Origin: Planctomycetota bacterium
GTDB taxonomy: Bacteria > Planctomycetota > JAJSAM01
Length of the DNA: 8,150 nucleotides
Reading direction: 5' to 3'
NCBI GenBank assembly: GCA_029932425.1
Contig: JAOZQC010000126.1
Coordinates: forward strand, 1 to 8,150
Positions within the stretch are counted from its first letter, which is position 1. Each line of letters starts with the position of its first letter. Below, in pieces: positions 6,940-8,150 of this stretch. The notes beneath the pieces were generated by a model. That model did not search any database. It worked only from the letters and a program-made list of their open reading frames with translations, and was not told the DNA's origin. The position numbers were made by a program, and so were the translations under genes.

Positions 6940-8019
6940 ATGCAACGGACCCGGGGAGCCGGCCGGCGGGGAGGGGGCGCGACGGGCGGGCTCCCCGCGG
7001 GCGACCGGGGCTTCACGCTCATCGAGGTGCTCATCGTCATGGCGATCATCTCGGTCCTCCTGGGGTTCGGGATCGGGATGTACACCGCCCTCGGCCGCCT
7101 GGGGAAGGAGAAGCAGGCCCGCAACACGATCATCGAGACGATCAACGCGGTGAAGAACTCCTCGAAGAGCTGGGACGCGGCGCTCGTGCTCGACCCCCAG
7201 AGGAACCTGGTCTACGGCCTCGAGTACCGGGTCGTGCTCTCCTCCAACTTCGAGCCCGACGGAGGGGGGCGCGAGGTGGTGGGTCTCGCCTACAAGAACG
7301 GCACCATCCGGGGGGACGGCCGCCTGGAGCCGTACCCCGAGGGACACACCGGTGGCGGACTGGTCTCGGACTCCGGCGTGGTGGTGGACTTCGGGAACTT
7401 CGCCGAGTACGACCTGGTGGAGGGCGTTTCCGTGTCGGTGTGGGTCTACCCCACCACGAACCAGGGGATGTGGCTCGTGAAGAAGGGCAACTCCTGGGGG
7501 ATCCGCCTGAGGCCCGGGTCGGCGGGACCCGTGGTGGAAGGGTGGATCGCGTACGGGGAGAAGGGGAGGTCCCCCGGCCTGTCCCGCCCCTCCCCGGAAC
7601 GCTACTCCGTTCCGGACCACGAGCTGGTGCGGAACCGGTGGAACCGCGTGGTGATGACCTACGACCGGACCATCGTCACGATCTCCATCGACTCCTACGG
7701 CCTCGGGGCGGTGGAACGGTTCCGCAAGGAGGAGACGCGGCCCATGGAGCCGGACCCGGACGCCCCCCTCACCGTGGGGGCGGACGACGGCCCCCTGGTG
7801 GGTCGCCTGGACGACCTGAAGGTGGCGGGCATCCTGGCCGGGGACGAGCGGCCGCTGCCCCCCGAGGTGGCCATCGCGGGCAAGCCGAGGAAGATCTTCT
7901 TCCGGGACGGCAAGCTGGATCCCACGCACCACCGGGGGCCGGAGACCATCGTCCTCCTCTACGAGGGAGTCGAGTCGCCGATCACCATCGGGATGCTCGG
8001 CAACATCCTGGTGAAGTAG
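6940..8019 (+). CDS. GspH/FimT-like minor pseudopilin with an inserted LamG-type domain
   Basis: The 359-residue product has a long Arg/Gly-rich leader ending DRG, then FTLIEVLIVMAIISVLLGFGIGMY. The predicted cut is Gly24/Phe25 and Glu29 is the mature Glu5. A helix (RNTIIETINAVKNSS) and first strands (DAALVLDPQRNLVYGLEYRVV, 79-99) follow. Residues about 138-298 form a LamG/concanavalin-type jelly roll: DFGNFAEYDLVEGVSVSVWVY (150-170), MWLVKKGNSWGIRL (177-190), NRWNRVVMTYDRTIVTISID (232-251), LTVGADDGPLVGRLDDLKVAGI (277-298). The last ~50 residues return to a pseudopilin-like ending (RKIFFRDGKLDP, then ETIVLLYEGVESPITIGMLGNI), resembling the closing strands of GspH/FimT. The LamG module therefore appears inserted into a pseudopilin head. 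Such domains often bind glycans or protein ligands; binding here is inferred. ATG 6925 or GTG 6922 would add 5 or 6 leader residues. It lies 14 bases after the GspG-like gene. Confidence 0.82.
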   Translation: MQRTRGAGRRGGGATGGLPAGDRGFTLIEVLIVMAIISVLLGFGIGMYTALGRLGKEKQARNTIIETINAVKNSSKSWDAALVLDPQRNLVYGLEYRVVLSSNFEPDGGGREVVGLAYKNGTIRGDGRLEPYPEGHTGGGLVSDSGVVVDFGNFAEYDLVEGVSVSVWVYPTTNQGMWLVKKGNSWGIRLRPGSAGPVVEGWIAYGEKGRSPGLSRPSPERYSVPDHELVRNRWNRVVMTYDRTIVTISIDSYGLGAVERFRKEETRPMEPDPDAPLTVGADDGPLVGRLDDLKVAGILAGDERPLPPEVAIAGKPRKIFFRDGKLDPTHHRGPETIVLLYEGVESPITIGMLGNILVK

Positions 8020-8036
8020 GGACGGCGGGCCGTCCC
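8019..8036 (+). terminator. GC hairpin after the last pseudopilin gene
   Basis: GGGACGG (8019-8025) and CCGTCCC (8030-8036) form a perfect 7-bp stem with a CGGG loop, starting at the last base of the stop codon. No T-tract follows, so it is not a classic intrinsic terminator. It may still end or stabilise the transcript in this GC-rich genome. Confidence 0.4.
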
Positions 8037-8087
8037 CGGCGCGGCACGGGATGTGCGCGGGGAGGAAGAGTCCGGGGCCGCGGCCGG

Positions 8088-8134
8088 GGTTCCCGCCGCA
8101 AGTCCTTTCCTGACAAGGGCCGGCGGCGGGAGCC
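8088..8134 (+). other. Long nested stem-loop, possible structured RNA or terminator
   Basis: GGTTCCCGCCGC (8088-8099) pairs with GCGGCGGGAGCC (8123-8134): 12 pairs including one G-T wobble, of which 9 in a row are perfect. After a 2x2 internal loop, GTCCTT (8102-8107) pairs with AAGGGC (8115-8120) around a 7-base loop. Bases 8076-8083 can also pair with 8138-8146 if one G bulges, enclosing the whole. The rest of 8037-8150 holds no supported gene: an ATG at 8051 stops after 20 codons, and a GTG at 8053 opens a frame that runs off the window with no good ribosome site. The structure could be a bidirectional terminator, the start of an unrecognised RNA, or chance in GC-rich DNA. Confidence 0.3.
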
Positions 8135-8150
8135 GGACCGCGGGCCGGTG

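Noticed and set aside
6844..7932. A 362-codon minus-strand open frame opposite the LamG pseudopilin
   Set aside because: His/Val/Arg/Gly-rich shadow of the plus-strand gene, whose prepilin signal and LamG motifs are unmistakable.
8060..8075. Similarity to the conserved P4 region of bacterial RNase P RNA (GAGGAAGAGTCCGG versus GAGGAAAGTCCGG)
   Set aside because: It needs an extra base in one of the most invariant parts of that RNA, and the following ~75 bases show none of the expected next conserved segments. An Infernal search on a longer sequence would settle it.
8053..8150. Possible start of a further gene from GTG 8053
   Set aside because: No good ribosome site, a Gly/Ala/Arg-rich translation without recognisable motif, and overlap with the nested hairpins. 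Too short to judge.

Overview
The window is very GC-rich (about 70% by eye), with G or C at nearly every third codon position. All recognisable genes lie on the + strand. Prepilins carrying large jelly-roll domains, long TPR proteins and this base composition suggest an uncultured high-GC bacterium, most likely a planctomycete or another PVC-type lineage. Acidobacteriota or Myxococcota cannot be excluded. There is no rRNA, tRNA, transposon or CRISPR array.

Layout. Positions 1-760 hold the 3' part of a gene for a helical, TPR-like protein whose frame is broken at a run of eight C's (242-249). Next comes a tightly packed set. A PilM-PilN fusion with GspL-like architecture (765-2504) is followed by a PilO/GspM-like protein (2508-3359). 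After that comes a 948-residue membrane-anchored TPR protein with a C-terminal jelly-roll-like domain (3359-6205), overlapping its neighbour by one base. After a 75-base gap with a small inverted repeat come two class III signal peptide proteins: a GspG-like major pseudopilin (6281-6925) and a GspH/FimT-like minor pseudopilin interrupted by a LamG-type domain (6940-8019). A GC hairpin follows the last stop. The last ~115 bases have no supported gene but can fold into a long nested stem-loop.

How it fits together. The fused PilM/N protein and the PilO-like protein look like the inner-membrane assembly platform of a type II secretion or type IV pilus machine. The TPR protein sits where PilP or GspC would normally be encoded. 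The two pseudopilins would be the fibre subunits, one carrying a possible ligand-binding domain. The ATPase, polytopic platform protein, secretin and prepilin peptidase are not in the window, so the machine is incomplete here. The unusual points are the fusion with degenerate nucleotide-binding motifs, the TPR/jelly-roll protein in the PilP slot, and the lectin-like insertion in a pseudopilin.
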